DNA from: an uncultured Nesterenkonia sp.
GTDB taxonomy: Bacteria > Actinomycetota > Actinomycetes > Actinomycetales > Micrococcaceae
Direction of reading: 5' to 3'
Assembly (NCBI GenBank): GCA_947494195.1
Contig: CANLUC010000003.1
Coordinates: forward strand, 186,001-250,000
Length of the DNA stretch: 64,000 nt
Shown in pieces: positions 19,719 to 29,721 of the stretch. The notes beneath the pieces are model-generated. The model made no database searches. It saw only the letters and a program-made list of their open reading frames with translations, and had not been told where the DNA came from. Within the stretch, counting starts at the first letter, position 1. Each line of letters starts with the position of its first letter. A program made the position numbers and the translations under genes.

Positions 19719-20667
19719 GATTCACCGCTCGAATCACGCCGGAGAGTCCCACGACGACGGCGGCAGGGTGCGGCTTGGCGCGGAGCCCGGCGGCCAGGTG
19801 TCGTGCTCCGGACAGCCATGCTCGTGAGGCGAAGGCATCCCGGGCGATCACCGAGGTGAGGAAGTCGGCACGGGAATGCGAGCCGATATCGGCGCCCAGC
19901 GATTCGACCCACGCTGCACTGGCCCGCCAGTCCGGTGTTCGCGAGATCGACCCGTGTGTGCCCTGATGGACCCGGACCAGGACCTCGGGAAGCATCTGCA
20001 CCCGGTGACCGGCACGTTCCACGCGTCGCAGCCAGTCCCAGTCCTGGTGGCGCGGAAGAGAGTCGTCCCAGGGCACCTGCAGAGCGATATCGCGGCTGCA
20101 CAACAGCGAAGAGGTCTGCAGGAAGTGCCGGCGCAGACGCACCGTGGAACGGTCGAACACGTAGTCCACCACGGACCCATCGGGTGAATCGCTGCCGCGG
20201 TAGAGCTTCTCGGGCACGACACGGCTGGAGGCCCCGACCAGCAGGGATCGTGAACTGACCAGCGTGTCTCTGCCGGCATGGACGAGCTGCATCGCCGACT
20301 TCTCCGAGACCCACTCGTCGTCGTCATCCAGGAACGCGATATGGCTGCTCTGCGCCGCCTGGACCCCGAGGTTCCTTGCCGCGGCGCCTCCCACCCCTCC
20401 CGGGGTGAGCACCAGAACATGGGGCAGACCCTCCAAGAGCCGCTCCACGCTCGAGCGCATCGCGGGACGGTCCAGCACCACCAGCGCCGTGGTCTTGCGC
20501 GACTGTCGCAGCACGGATCGCACGGCACGTTTCAGTGTGACCCGACCGACCGAGGGGATGATCGCGGTGAGGGTCTCGGCCGGACGGGCGGCACCGTTGA
20601 GCGTTCGGTAGTCCAGGGTCGGGGCCTCGGCGAGGGAGCTCATCAAGGGAAAGGGGGTCGTGTTCAT
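19708..20667 (-). CDS. Family 2 glycosyltransferase
   Basis: 319 residues with the GT-A fold: TLTAIIPSVGRVTLKRAVRSV, NLGVQAAQSSHIAFLDDDDEWV containing the DxD-type metal site, then RHQDWDWLRRVERAG. It adds a sugar to the lipid-linked repeat unit; donor and linkage cannot be read from sequence. ATG 20667 was chosen because AGGAGG lies just upstream and the codon overlaps the preceding gene's TGA in ATGA. It overlaps the flippase gene downstream by 11 bases. An in-frame upstream start would run deep into the previous gene. Confidence 0.85.
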   Translation of the reverse strand: MNTTPFPLMSSLAEAPTLDYRTLNGAARPAETLTAIIPSVGRVTLKRAVRSVLRQSRKTTALVVLDRPAMRSSVERLLEGLPHVLVLTPGGVGGAAARNLGVQAAQSSHIAFLDDDDEWVSEKSAMQLVHAGRDTLVSSRSLLVGASSRVVPEKLYRGSDSPDGSVVDYVFDRSTVRLRRHFLQTSSLLCSRDIALQVPWDDSLPRHQDWDWLRRVERAGHRVQMLPEVLVRVHQGTHGSISRTPDWRASAAWVESLGADIGSHSRADFLTSVIARDAFASRAWLSGARHLAAGLRAKPHPAAVVVGLSGVIRAVNRAG

Positions 20668-21419
20668 CGGGTCCTCCTGAGAAGCAGTGCGGCCAGTTTC
20701 ACGGGCTCGAGCAGATAGCGACCGGCCAGGCGTCGTGGGTCCGAGCCGAGCCTCCAGAGCCACTCCAGGCCCCAGGCTCCCAGTCGTCGCGGTGCCAGAG
20801 ACTGGACTCCGCCCAGCTGGTCCAGTGCACCACCGACGGTGGCGATCACCGGCACCTCCAGTCGCCGTGCGAGCTGGTCAGCAAGTCGCTCCTGCAGAGG
20901 CATCCCCATCCCGATCAGCAACACCTGCGGGTCATGACGGCGGATGCGCTCGCAGACGCTCGCCAGGTCCGTGTCGGACCAGGGGTCCGCGGGGATCGCC
21001 TGCCAGGAGATGGCGCTGCTCAGCGAGCCGAAGTGCCGCAGCGCCGCGTCGGCTGATTCGCGGGTTCCGCCCAGCGTGGTGACCCGTGTGACGGCGTCCA
21101 CCTCTGCCAGCCCGTCCACCCAGTCCGTGGAGCCGAGCCGGTGCTCTGTGCACCAACGACGTGCAGTCTCTGTGCGGGTCAGCCGCAGCAGCGCGAGCAC
21201 CGGCATCCCGTCGACGATGACCGCGTCTGATCGGGTGTAGAAGTCGCGAAATTCTGGCAGCTGGTGCCAGAGGTAGACGGAGTGCAGGTTGTGGCCGGCG
21301 ATCACCAGTCGCTGGTCCCCGCGGACCGCTTCCTGGATGTGACCCAGCAGCTCCTGGCGCCGCAGCGGGGAGACGCGCACGCCGAGCAGCGGGACCTCGA
21401 CGGTCGGGATCGGGGTCAT
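20664..21419 (-). CDS. WecG/TagA/CpsF family glycosyltransferase
   Basis: A 251-residue GT26-type transferase: LLGVRVSPLRRQELLGHI, the GHNLHSVYLW block, the catalytic-region Asp in DAVIVDGMPVL, VLLIGMGMPLQERLADQ and the C-terminal LEWLWRLGSDPRRLAGRYLL. This family transfers N-acetylmannosaminuronic acid or ManNAc-like sugars to lipid-linked precursors. It overlaps the genes on both sides by four bases (ATGA), so it is translationally coupled within the exopolysaccharide operon. Confidence 0.88.
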   Translation of the reverse strand: MTPIPTVEVPLLGVRVSPLRRQELLGHIQEAVRGDQRLVIAGHNLHSVYLWHQLPEFRDFYTRSDAVIVDGMPVLALLRLTRTETARRWCTEHRLGSTDWVDGLAEVDAVTRVTTLGGTRESADAALRHFGSLSSAISWQAIPADPWSDTDLASVCERIRRHDPQVLLIGMGMPLQERLADQLARRLEVPVIATVGGALDQLGGVQSLAPRRLGAWGLEWLWRLGSDPRRLAGRYLLEPVKLAALLLRRTR

Positions 21420-22672
21420 CGGAACGCTCCTTCAAGCGGGACGAACGGTTGGCTGGGAGATTGTCGAGACGCCTGCACCGCTGATGAGCTCTTCACCGCG
21501 GTCGGTGCCGTGAGCACCGCGAGGAGGATCGGCAGCGCGACGTAGGGGTTGTTCAGTCCGCTCACCGAAAGGCTGTTGATGGTCGCGATCCCCATCAGTG
21601 CGACGCTCAGCGACCAGGGCACGCGAGACATGCGCAGGATGATCAGTGGAATCAGCAGGGCGATCGCGAGAGCCAGGAGGCCGCCGTCGTAGTAGAGGCG
21701 CATCACGAAGGAATGCAGGATCACCGAGTAGCACTGACCATCCCCGGCCGAGGAGAACAGCTCCTCGTAGTAGGACAGCTCCTCGCACGCGCCGGCGGAC
21801 AGCGGCGTGATGGGTGGTGTTCCGAACAGTCGTTGAACCCACCCCCAGCCGGCGGTCTCGGACTGCAGCACCTCGAAGAACCTCACCCGGTCGATGACCT
21901 GGGACTCACCGGCGCGCTCCCGGAAGATCAGCCAAGGAATACACAGCCCGGCCAGCGGTGCCAGCGCCGAGAGGTAGCGCATGAAGATGTCGGAGCTTCG
22001 GGTGCTCCACAGCGTATAGGCCACCAGGACCAGGTAGGTGAAGGCTCCGCTGCGAGAACCCGACAGGACGGTCAGCACCCCCAGCAGCAGCACCAGCAGG
22101 AACCGATGGGGCGCCTTCTGACGGTGCACGACGGCGGCCAGGGCAGTGAAGAGCGCGAGCTCGAAGTTGTTCTCCAGGAACAGACCAGGGCGCTCGTCCA
22201 GGCCGACCAGTGCGGCGGTGAGAATCGACTTGAGCGTCGCCAGTCCGATCAGCCACCAGGCAAGCCGGTGAAGCAGATCAGTCCTGCTCCACCGATGGCC
22301 GTGCGCCATCGCGAAGACGACCAGGTACACCAGCCAGCGGTGCGCTTGGAGCAGATCCTCCAGCGGCGGCTGCTCGGACAGCGCACCGACGATTCGTGTC
22401 CCGATGTAGGCGGCAAGGAACACGAGGGTGAGATTCGCGATGATCCGTCCGCGGATGAAGATCCAGCCCGCGAGGAGCAGCACCCAAGCATCGAGGATCG
22501 CAGTCATCGGCAGCGGTGAGAACTCCCCCACGTAGACGACGCTGACCAGCGCGCTTCCCAGCAGCACCAGATAGAGCAGGCGCTGAAGCCAGATCGGGAT
22601 CTCGACCCCTCCCGTGTGTCTTGTGGCGTCTGCGCCAGGGCGCGCGGACGCGGTCTGCCATTGCCTCGGCAT
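21416..22672 (-). CDS. O-antigen/exopolysaccharide polymerase-like membrane protein (Wzy/WaaL)
   Basis: A 418-residue protein with about ten hydrophobic segments and a large extracytoplasmic loop (RAGESQVIDRVRFFEVLQ to AGDGQCYSVILH), as in Wzy polymerases and O-antigen ligases. RLYYDGGLLALAIALLIPLI follows the loop, which is typical. It probably polymerises flipped repeat units. Family sequence identity is low, so the call rests on topology and on its place between the chain-length gene and the transferase genes. It begins ten bases after the stop of the BY-kinase-like gene and ends in an ATGA overlap. Confidence 0.78.
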   Translation of the reverse strand: MPRQWQTASARPGADATRHTGGVEIPIWLQRLLYLVLLGSALVSVVYVGEFSPLPMTAILDAWVLLLAGWIFIRGRIIANLTLVFLAAYIGTRIVGALSEQPPLEDLLQAHRWLVYLVVFAMAHGHRWSRTDLLHRLAWWLIGLATLKSILTAALVGLDERPGLFLENNFELALFTALAAVVHRQKAPHRFLLVLLLGVLTVLSGSRSGAFTYLVLVAYTLWSTRSSDIFMRYLSALAPLAGLCIPWLIFRERAGESQVIDRVRFFEVLQSETAGWGWVQRLFGTPPITPLSAGACEELSYYEELFSSAGDGQCYSVILHSFVMRLYYDGGLLALAIALLIPLIILRMSRVPWSLSVALMGIATINSLSVSGLNNPYVALPILLAVLTAPTAVKSSSAVQASRQSPSQPFVPLEGAFR

Positions 22673-22681
22673 GGGCGCGGA

Positions 22682-24211
22682 TCACCCCCTCTCCCGCGGG
22701 AGCACGACGACTCGGTTCTTCCGAGCATCGGCGGTGGAAGCATCCGACTCCGGCTCGGAGAGCCGACGAGGTCCGGAGAGCATGGGCTCCGAGGCCGCCA
22801 ACCGGCTGCCCCCCGCTGGCTCAAGCTCGCTGCGGGTGCGACGCGATGGGCGCTGTCGGCGTTCCTGCAGACTGTCCGGGCCGCGCATCGGGACCCCTGC
22901 CAGGACCAGACCCACCACGCGTGCCCGCGCCCGGGCGAGCAGTTCGAAGCTGGTCGCGAGCTGCGCCCGGGTGGCGGTGCCGTAGCGGGTCACGACGATC
23001 ACCCCGGTGGTGATCTGCGCCAGCAGCGCCGCGTCGGAGACCGAGAGCAGGGCCGGGGTGTCGATGATCGTCACGTCATAGTTCTCGGCACATGCCTCGA
23101 GAAGCGCCTGCACCTTCTCCACGCTGGCCGGTTCCATGCTCTGGTCCTCTCGCGCCCCGGGGAGGATCACATCGAGGCCGTCCTCCACCCCGGGGATGAT
23201 GACGTCCTCCAGGTAGACGGTTCCTCCCAGCACATCCCGCAGGCCGCCGGTCTCTCCGGACTCCGCCCCCATGTCGAGCCACTCGGCGAGGTCAGGGTTC
23301 TCGAAGTCCGCTCCGATGAGCAGGGTTTTGCGGCCACCATCGGCCAGCGAGCGGGCGAGATTGACGGCAACCGTCGTCCGCCCCTCCCCCTCCACGGAGC
23401 TGGTGATGACGTAGGAGCTGGGCGAGCTGAAGGATTCACCGAAACGCAGTCGCATCCGCATCTCCCGGAACGCCGCCGCGGTGTCAGCCGTGCCGCGGCC
23501 CTTGCGCCGGCGCGCTTCCCGACCACCGCCCTCCCGCCTGGTCACACCGAGCAGGGGTGCCACGGTGAGCGGGGCGAAGTCCTCGGGGCGGCGGACCGTG
23601 GTGTCCAGCGCCTCGCGCAGGAACGCAAGTCCGATGCCCAGGATGAGGCCCACCGCGAATCCCGCGCCCAGCGTGAGATCGAGTTGCGGGCTCTGCGGGG
23701 CGGTCGGCACCTGTGCCGCCTGGACGACGGCGAGGTCCATGATCCCCGGGGCCCCGGCGGGCGAATCCTCCAGTGAGGTCTCGATCTCGTCGACCACGTT
23801 CTGCAGACTGGTGACCACAGCATCGGCGATGTCCGCCGCCTGCTGGGCCGAGCCCGCCGTCGCGGTGATCTCCAGCAGCGTGGTGTCCGCGAGGGCCTGG
23901 GCCTCAACGTCGTCTGCCAGCGCCGAGGCCGAGGTCGGCAGATCGAGCATCTGCACCACGGGACCCAGGACCGCGGGAGTGTTGACCAGATCGGCGTAGG
24001 TGGCAGCGCGCTGTTCCGCGAATGAACTGCCCTGCTGCAGCTGCGCCAGATCGGTCCCGCTGGAGGCCGAGACGAAGACCTTGGTCGTGGAGGCATAACT
24101 GATCGGCTGGAAGGGGTAGGTGGCCGCAGCGCCGATCACGGCGAGGACCAGGGTGAGAAGGATGATGGCCCATCGCCGACGGCAGATGCGCAGGTAATCT
24201 TGCATGTTCAT
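22682..24211 (-). CDS. Wzz chain-length regulator fused to a BY-kinase-like domain, motifs degenerate
   Basis: 509 residues. The Wzz part has transmembrane helices at about 17-37 and 185-205 and an extracytoplasmic helical region between them. The cytoplasmic part resembles a tyrosine autokinase, but Walker A reads VEGEGRTTV with Arg278 in place of Lys, Walker A' reads LLIGADFENP without the first Asp and the Arg, and the C-terminus lacks a Tyr cluster. Walker B (VTIIDTPALL) is retained. It probably sets polymer length; kinase activity is doubtful. ATG 24211 has GGGAAAG nine bases upstream; ATG 24205 is possible. It is the first gene of the exopolysaccharide operon. Confidence 0.82.
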   Translation of the reverse strand: MNMQDYLRICRRRWAIILLTLVLAVIGAAATYPFQPISYASTTKVFVSASSGTDLAQLQQGSSFAEQRAATYADLVNTPAVLGPVVQMLDLPTSASALADDVEAQALADTTLLEITATAGSAQQAADIADAVVTSLQNVVDEIETSLEDSPAGAPGIMDLAVVQAAQVPTAPQSPQLDLTLGAGFAVGLILGIGLAFLREALDTTVRRPEDFAPLTVAPLLGVTRREGGGREARRRKGRGTADTAAAFREMRMRLRFGESFSSPSSYVITSSVEGEGRTTVAVNLARSLADGGRKTLLIGADFENPDLAEWLDMGAESGETGGLRDVLGGTVYLEDVIIPGVEDGLDVILPGAREDQSMEPASVEKVQALLEACAENYDVTIIDTPALLSVSDAALLAQITTGVIVVTRYGTATRAQLATSFELLARARARVVGLVLAGVPMRGPDSLQERRQRPSRRTRSELEPAGGSRLAASEPMLSGPRRLSEPESDASTADARKNRVVVLPRERG

Positions 24212-24324
24212 ATGTGACAACTTTCCCGGTGCGTGGTCAGAAGTCACCGGGCAGGACGCCCCTGGAACGGTGGGGCGCCCATCACGGTGTGAGGTTCACG
24301 TTAGGCCGACGCCCGAGCTTCGCG

Positions 24325-24373
24325 TCACGGGGGTGAACGAACCCCCGCAGGGACTACGTGGGAACCCCCGTGA
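24325..24373. promoter_or_regulatory. Inverted repeat upstream of the exopolysaccharide operon
   Basis: TCACGGGGGT (24325-24334) and ACCCCCGTGA (24364-24373) are perfect 10-base complements 29 bases apart. On the minus strand the nearer arm touches a TGACGC -35-like element, with TAACGT as a possible -10 18 bases further. This placement suits an activator site. The neighbouring LAL regulator is a candidate binder, though that is only inference. Confidence 0.45.
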
Positions 24374-24423
24374 TTCCCCGTGGTGGAAACCCAGCAGATG
24401 TGACGCAGGCCACCCACAGGGGC

Positions 24424-27363
24424 TTATGCGGTGCGCAGGTCGTCCTCGTCCTCGACCTGCAGCATCCGCCGCAGGGCGTGGCGAGAGTCCAGCCCGAGCT
24501 TCCCCAGCGCGTTCGCCACGTGGTATTCGACGGTGCGCACGGAGAGCACGAGCTCCTCGGCGACGTCCTTGTTCGTCAGGCTCTGACCGACCATCAGCGC
24601 GATCTCCCGCTCCCTCGTCGTCAGTGCAGTCAGAGCAAACCGCGCTTTGGAGCTGAGCCCATCGGGGAGGTCGAACATTCGGGGCCGTTCCTGCGCTGTC
24701 TGTCCCGCGGTCACCTTGCGCAGGGTGCGGAAGATCTCATCGGCCTGATGGAAAAGTCCCTCGGCGCCGCAGCCCTGGAACATCGAGGCCGCCCACAGCA
24801 CTGACTCGGCGGTCTCGTCTGCCTTGTCCTGCAGCGTGTCCAATCCCTGGACCACACAGTGACCGAGGTCCAGAGCCAGCAGTCCCCGGTAGATGCTCAG
24901 GGCACCCCCGTCCCCGGGGATATGGGCGGATTTCAGACCGGGAAGTGCCGTGATGGCTGACATGGCTGCGGTCAGGTGTTCATGCGCCGCGGCGTGCTTG
25001 CCAGCACCCAGGGCGGCGAGTCCGCGGAGATGCCGCAGGACATAGTCGCGGTGCGTGGCGGAGGAATGCTCATCGGCGCGGGCTTTGGTGATCAGGGCGG
25101 GCAGCGCCTGTGCCCTCCCGCTGTGCAACAGGGAGCGCCCAAGAAGAACCGCCGAGGTCGCTGCTCGCGACCAGATGCTCAGCTCAACCTGCATGCCCAG
25201 GATGCTGCTGACCACCTTCTCGTGATCCTGGGCTGCGGTGGCGGCCCACGCGTCCACATAACCACGTCCGGCACGACCCAGGCTCGTATCGGTCACCCGC
25301 CCCACATGAGCGCGGAGGTCGAAGGACCAGCCCTGCGCCTCGCGGTGTCCTCGGGCCGCAGGCACCAGATGCACCGCGTTGAAGGCCAGGGGTGCCACAT
25401 TGTCCTCGCTGATGTCCAGGACCTCCGAGGCGGCCGACTCGGCAAAGATCTGCGCCTCGGTCCAGAGTCCCGCCTCGAAGAGCAGGTAGGTCATGTGGAC
25501 CTCGGCATAGGCCAGGGAGCGTCGGTTCCGGCCGGGCCAGTTCTCGATGGCGGTGATCAGATCCGTATAGGCCTCGGAGGGACGTCCCGCGGTGCGCAAG
25601 ACGGATCCCCGAGCGACCAGCAGCGCCATCTGCGCGGACTCGGTGCCGGGCACCATCCGCACCTCGTCGAGCAGCTTCTGAACCTCGTCGGAGAATGACT
25701 GCGGCTGAGCCTGCTCGATGCCTTCCAAAGACTGCCACAGCTGCAGACTCACGCGCAGCCCGCGGGTCTCCGCCAGAAGCTGCTCGGGAGTCGCGATTCT
25801 GGTGCTCACGCGGGGGTCTGCGGCCTGAATCTGGTCCTCGAGCCGCAGCAGCGCCTGCACGGTCCGAGACGCAATGGTGAGCAGATGCCAGTAGGAGCCG
25901 CGGAGTCCGGACGTTCGCGACGCCTGCAGGACGGTATCCGCGTAGCAGAGCAGGGCCTTCGGCGTGGCCTCCTCGATCTCCACACCGCCGGCGAGGAATC
26001 CGAGGGTTCCCTCGAGGTCACCGCGGATGAGACTCTCGCGAGCCAGGATCCCCCGGCGCAGCACAGGGTGAACCTCATGGCTCTGCGCCCAGCTGACGGT
26101 GGCATCCACGTCGATCTTCGTGCCCGCCCGCATGGCGGCGAAGGTGAGGCTTTCAAGCGTGCTGCCGGAGCGGTCGACTTCGAAGGCCAGTCTGCTCAGC
26201 TCGAGCGCCTGTGCGGTGTCACCGGTCCGGCTCGCCGTCCGGGCCGCCTGGATGAGCGCCTCGACGGTGCCTGCTGAATCACCCACACTCGGGTCCAGCA
26301 GCACTGCTTCGGCCAGGTGACGCGCGGAGGCAAGACCGGCCTCGGCCTTGGCGAGGCGCATCTGCAGATCAACACGCAGCTCGCGGCTGAGATCCGCGAC
26401 CACGCAGCGCCCGAAGACCTTGTACTTCAGTGCGAAGCGTCCCGAGGTTCTTGCCTCGCGCACCAGACTGGAATCCCGCAGCGCTTCGGCGTCGACGGAC
26501 TCTACCCCGAGCAGGCTGCTCATCTCGTGGACAGAGAGCGGATAGCTGGCAAGCGCCAGCAGCGCGAGCATCTGCTGGACGTCCTGCGTGGTCTCGCTGA
26601 ACACCTGACTGATCAGCAGTCGCTGCGCCTCGGCTGGACCTTCTCCACGCTCCAGCTCGCGCAGCGCCGCCTGCAGCGCGTCGGCGCTGATCGCATCATC
26701 GAGCGTGGTGAGTCGATCGATCACATGGTTGAGATAGGAGGGAAAGCCCCCCGTGGCGTCATGGACCCGCGCCGCCACGTTGCTGCTGATCGGCAGCCCG
26801 GTGTGCTCCTGGAGGAGAACACGAACCTCGGAACGGCTGAACGGCTCCAGGACGAGGCGCAGCGCCTCTCCTGCCGTCTCGGTGAAGCGGATGAGCCGGT
26901 GCATCTCGGTGCGTCTGTTGGTGCGCGCGGTGACCATTGCGAGCATCGGGATGTCTTCGATCTCGCGGAGGGTCTGGAAGATCACATCCGAGGAGAGCGG
27001 ATCCACCCACTGCATGTCCTCGATCACCAGAACCACAGGCTCGGTGATCGCGTCGGCCTGTTCCTGCACCAGGGCAGCGAGCTCCTCCACGTCACAGGGC
27101 GCGCGGTAGCGCTGCGGCTTGCGCAACAGGTGCGTAGCCGCGTACCCCGGGATCTCGCGGTCCGCAGGGTCGAGGTAGACGTTGGCTCGGGACCATCCGG
27201 GCAGACGGGAGACCGCTTCGTTGAGTAACGAAGTCTTCCCCACTCCCGGCGGACCTTCGATGAGCAGAAAGCGCGGTGCGGCGGAGGTGTGAACGGCCTC
27301 CGCCGCTGCCGCGATCACTTCGAGCTCAGACTGCCTGCCTAGGAATCGTGTAGACGTTGACAT
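24424..27363 (-). CDS. LuxR-type regulator with AAA/STAND ATPase (LAL family)
   Basis: 979 residues. The N-terminal ATPase has Walker A GPPGVGKTSLL (37-47) and Walker B PVVLVIEDMQWVDP near 110. The central region is helical, TPR-like. The C-terminus is a LuxR helix-turn-helix (LTTREREIALMVGQSLTNKDVAEELVLSVRTVEYHVANALGKLG condensed here by family pattern). LAL proteins are ATP-dependent activators responding to small ligands. It lies directly upstream of the exopolysaccharide operon, same strand, with a 212-base gap holding a 10-base dyad, so it may control that operon. GGGAG lies before ATG 27363. Confidence 0.88.
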   Translation of the reverse strand: MSTSTRFLGRQSELEVIAAAAEAVHTSAAPRFLLIEGPPGVGKTSLLNEAVSRLPGWSRANVYLDPADREIPGYAATHLLRKPQRYRAPCDVEELAALVQEQADAITEPVVLVIEDMQWVDPLSSDVIFQTLREIEDIPMLAMVTARTNRRTEMHRLIRFTETAGEALRLVLEPFSRSEVRVLLQEHTGLPISSNVAARVHDATGGFPSYLNHVIDRLTTLDDAISADALQAALRELERGEGPAEAQRLLISQVFSETTQDVQQMLALLALASYPLSVHEMSSLLGVESVDAEALRDSSLVREARTSGRFALKYKVFGRCVVADLSRELRVDLQMRLAKAEAGLASARHLAEAVLLDPSVGDSAGTVEALIQAARTASRTGDTAQALELSRLAFEVDRSGSTLESLTFAAMRAGTKIDVDATVSWAQSHEVHPVLRRGILARESLIRGDLEGTLGFLAGGVEIEEATPKALLCYADTVLQASRTSGLRGSYWHLLTIASRTVQALLRLEDQIQAADPRVSTRIATPEQLLAETRGLRVSLQLWQSLEGIEQAQPQSFSDEVQKLLDEVRMVPGTESAQMALLVARGSVLRTAGRPSEAYTDLITAIENWPGRNRRSLAYAEVHMTYLLFEAGLWTEAQIFAESAASEVLDISEDNVAPLAFNAVHLVPAARGHREAQGWSFDLRAHVGRVTDTSLGRAGRGYVDAWAATAAQDHEKVVSSILGMQVELSIWSRAATSAVLLGRSLLHSGRAQALPALITKARADEHSSATHRDYVLRHLRGLAALGAGKHAAAHEHLTAAMSAITALPGLKSAHIPGDGGALSIYRGLLALDLGHCVVQGLDTLQDKADETAESVLWAASMFQGCGAEGLFHQADEIFRTLRKVTAGQTAQERPRMFDLPDGLSSKARFALTALTTREREIALMVGQSLTNKDVAEELVLSVRTVEYHVANALGKLGLDSRHALRRMLQVEDEDDLRTA

Positions 27364-27472
27364 ACCTGCTCCCTGCCACAGGTCACGCGCTGTCTGGTTC
27401 AGGGTCCAGACATGGGGCGAACCTGCTCGGCACAGCCTATGTCAATGTGTTTTCCAGGAGAATAGCAATCTG

Positions 27473-27500
27473 AAAAATTGTTCAAATTTAAATATTGAAC
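27473..27500 (-). terminator. AT-rich hairpin with T tract at the end of the suf operon
   Basis: On the minus strand GTTCAA (27500-27495) and TTGAAC (27485-27480) flank a 9-base loop that contains the sufT-like stop codon, followed by AATTTTT (27479-27473). It has the form of an intrinsic terminator, though the stem is short and AT-rich for this genome. Confidence 0.5.
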
Positions 27501-27820
27501 CCCAGCGCGCGCATCTGCTCGCGGCCGTCGTCGGTGATCTTCTCGGGGCCCCACGGCGGCATCCAGACCCAGTTGAGCCGCCACTCGTCGACCATGGTTC
27601 CGACGTGCTGGCCCACCTGCTCCTCGAGCACATCGGTGAGCGGGCAGGCCGCGGTGGTCAGCGTCATGTCGATCAGCAGGGCGCCGTCCTCGGCGTAGTT
27701 CAATCCGTAGAGCAGACCGAGGTCCACAACATTGATGCCGAGCTCCGGGTCGATGACCTCCTTGAGTGCTTCCTCAACATCTTCAAGCGGCGTCTGGGCC
27801 GCTGCGACAGCGTCACTCAT
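27488..27820 (-). CDS. sufT: Fe-S assembly factor, SufT/MIP18 (DUF59) family
   Basis: 110 residues: VEEALKEVIDPELGINVVDLGLLY, the conserved Cys in LTTAACPLTDVLEEQV, and the C-terminal VWMPPWGPEKITDDGREQMRALGFNI. DUF59 proteins act in maturation of Fe-S targets. It closes the SUF operon, 99 bases downstream of sufU; that gap shows no clear gene. Its stop codon sits in the loop of a possible terminator. Confidence 0.9.
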   Translation of the reverse strand: MSDAVAAAQTPLEDVEEALKEVIDPELGINVVDLGLLYGLNYAEDGALLIDMTLTTAACPLTDVLEEQVGQHVGTMVDEWRLNWVWMPPWGPEKITDDGREQMRALGFNI

Positions 27821-27919
27821 GGCGCTCTCCTTTCCCTATCGGGTAGCTGCTTCGGCGGTCTTTCGTCCGTCTGGTCTCTCGTGCGTCTCATCTCTGGTGC
27901 AACGTCCTCGGTCGGGCGA

Positions 27920-28377
27920 CTATGCCCCGACCTGAGCCTGGGCCAGCGCGTCGCGCAGGGCCATCCAGCCCAGCAGCGCACACTTGATACGTGCAGGATA
28001 CCGCGCCACTCCGGTGAAGGCCGAGGCATCGTCGAGGGCCTCCAGCCGTGCCGGGTCCAGCTCCTGCCCCCGTGCCGCCATCAGCTCCCGGAAGTGCTCG
28101 CCGAGCTCGGCCGCACGCGTGACCTTCTGTTCGATCACCAGTTCATACATCACTGAGAGCGAGGCCTGGGAGATCGAGCAGCCCTGGCCGGTCCAGCCCA
28201 GCGCCTGGATCGTCTCGCGGTCCTCGTCGAGCTGCACGCGCAGCGTGACCTGGTCCCCGCAGGTGGGGTTGAGCTGAAAGGACTCTCCCCCGTACTCGGC
28301 GAGCTCACCTTCGCCCTGTCGTGCGCGGGCATGATCAAGAATGACCTGCTGGTAGAGCTGCTCCATGGCATCTGCCA

Positions 28378-28378
<1 letters not shown>
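27920..28378 (-). CDS. sufU: Sulfur-transfer scaffold protein SufU
   Basis: 152 residues with the SufU zinc/sulfur ligands Cys40 and Asp42 (NPTCGDQV), Cys67 (GQGCSIS) and Cys133 (RIKCALLGW), and the extra segment between C67 and C133 that separates SufU from IscU. It accepts sulfur from SufS. ATG 28378 was preferred to the GTG at 28381 because AGGAGGT lies five bases before it; either way it overlaps or touches the sufS stop (GTGATG), so the pair is translationally coupled. Confidence 0.93.

Positions 28379-29721
<1,343 letters not shown>

Noticed and set aside
24204-24656. Plus-strand frame across the exopolysaccharide promoter region
   Set aside because: It overlaps the LAL regulator end and the operator region, and its composition is a high-Arg/Pro shadow.
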